Position numbers and translations under genes: made by a program. A stretch of 29,454 bases of DNA from NCBI GenBank assembly GCA_905250885.1, contig CAJNOQ010001672.1, forward strand, positions 1 through 29,454. The letters run 5' to 3'. The stretch comes from Didymodactylos carnosus. Taxonomy: Eukaryota; Rotifera; Eurotatoria; Philodinida; Philodinidae. Shown here piece after piece: positions 29,199 through 29,454 of the stretch. Every line of letters begins with the position of its first letter. Within the stretch, counting starts at the first letter, position 1. The notes beneath the pieces are model-generated. The model was not told the origin of the DNA. It did not search any database and saw only the letters and a program-made list of their open reading frames with translations.

Positions 29199-29454
29199 TA
29201 GAGATGTGCAACCCGACCCGTAGCCGACCCGTACCCGTACCCGATCCGACCCGAAGGTTGGGTACGGGTACGAAGTTGTCGGGTACGGGTAAAGCAGTTA
29301 CGGGTACGGGTTCTATTTTTTTTTAACTTACCCGAAAACCGGAAGGTTCGAGTGAAAAACTCTCAAAATTTTAGTGAAAAAATACAGGAATCCAGCTAAC
29401 ATACATTAAGGTTTAAAAAAGAATTACTTGAGAACGTAATGATAATTTGACATG
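29199..29454. mobile_element. Left part of a CGGGTAC-rich hAT-like MITE, cut by the window end
   Basis: tagagatgtgcaacccgacc at 29199 resembles the TAGAGATGTGCAA-type ends known in hAT MITEs. It is followed by a run of ACCCG / CGGGTACGGGTA words to about 29310 that can pair with each other (cccgtacccg with cgggtacggg). The other terminus is outside the window. Confidence 0.5.

Overview
The window looks like AT-rich, intron-bearing animal DNA, most probably from a bdelloid rotifer. The signs are a 54-58 bp class of GT-AG introns, a decayed gene carrying the 'RPDG.INTPPVATIIS..' motif that I associate with a large rotifer extracellular protein family, a Penelope-like element with a GIY-YIG endonuclease, and very many short transposon derivatives. 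The organism assignment is inference from these family resemblances; no rRNA, telomere repeat or marker gene is present to prove it. No tRNA, rRNA, CRISPR or bacterial-style operon was seen.

Only one gene looks intact: a two-exon, four-membrane-segment claudin/PMP22-like protein on the minus strand (11441-12253). Its last 474 bases, including the intron, occur again in inverted orientation at 14871-15344 with about eight differences. An older, shorter copy lies at 17312-17451. Between the first two copies sits a 1.54 kb element with 280 bp terminal inverted repeats, which itself contains a TCGA-rich foldback.

The left third (1-10.1 kb) holds an exon-intron pseudogene (98-846), a tiny TTAA-flanked palindrome, a 536 bp hAT-like MITE with 8 bp target duplications (2502-3037), the 3' part of a non-LTR retrotransposon (4755-5700), an almost complete 440 bp hairpin element (5821-6260), a 5'-truncated and frameshifted Penelope-like element on the minus strand (6496-7801), foldbacks, and about 2.5 copies of a 170 bp tandem repeat (9634-10066).

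From 17.3 to 23.5 kb the minus strand carries a chain of decayed exons with no recognised product. The best preserved part (21087-17612) encodes a Ser/Thr-rich protein ending in an RGG box. It has three in-frame TAG codons and a frameshift in an A-run, and its last exon is split by a 2.38 kb element (17649-20030) with CCCAGGCAAA terminal repeats and a dense array of AACGCGTC-like motifs. Further upstream are exon remnants at 21638-21922, 22646-22815 and 22875-23453 that may or may not belong to the same gene.

The right third (23.6-29.45 kb) is almost entirely non-autonomous DNA elements. They comprise an 825 bp mariner-like inverted-repeat element whose empty site can be read in a second repeat copy at 16570-17280, a 264 bp hAT-like MITE with a perfect 8 bp duplication, a 1.8 kb foldback with a 119 bp hAT-like MITE nested in one arm, a 331 bp element built on TTCGGCAATTGCCGAA palindromes, and the start of a CGGGTAC-rich hAT-like element cut off by the window end. 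The picture is a TE-rich, gene-poor region where most protein-coding remnants are broken.
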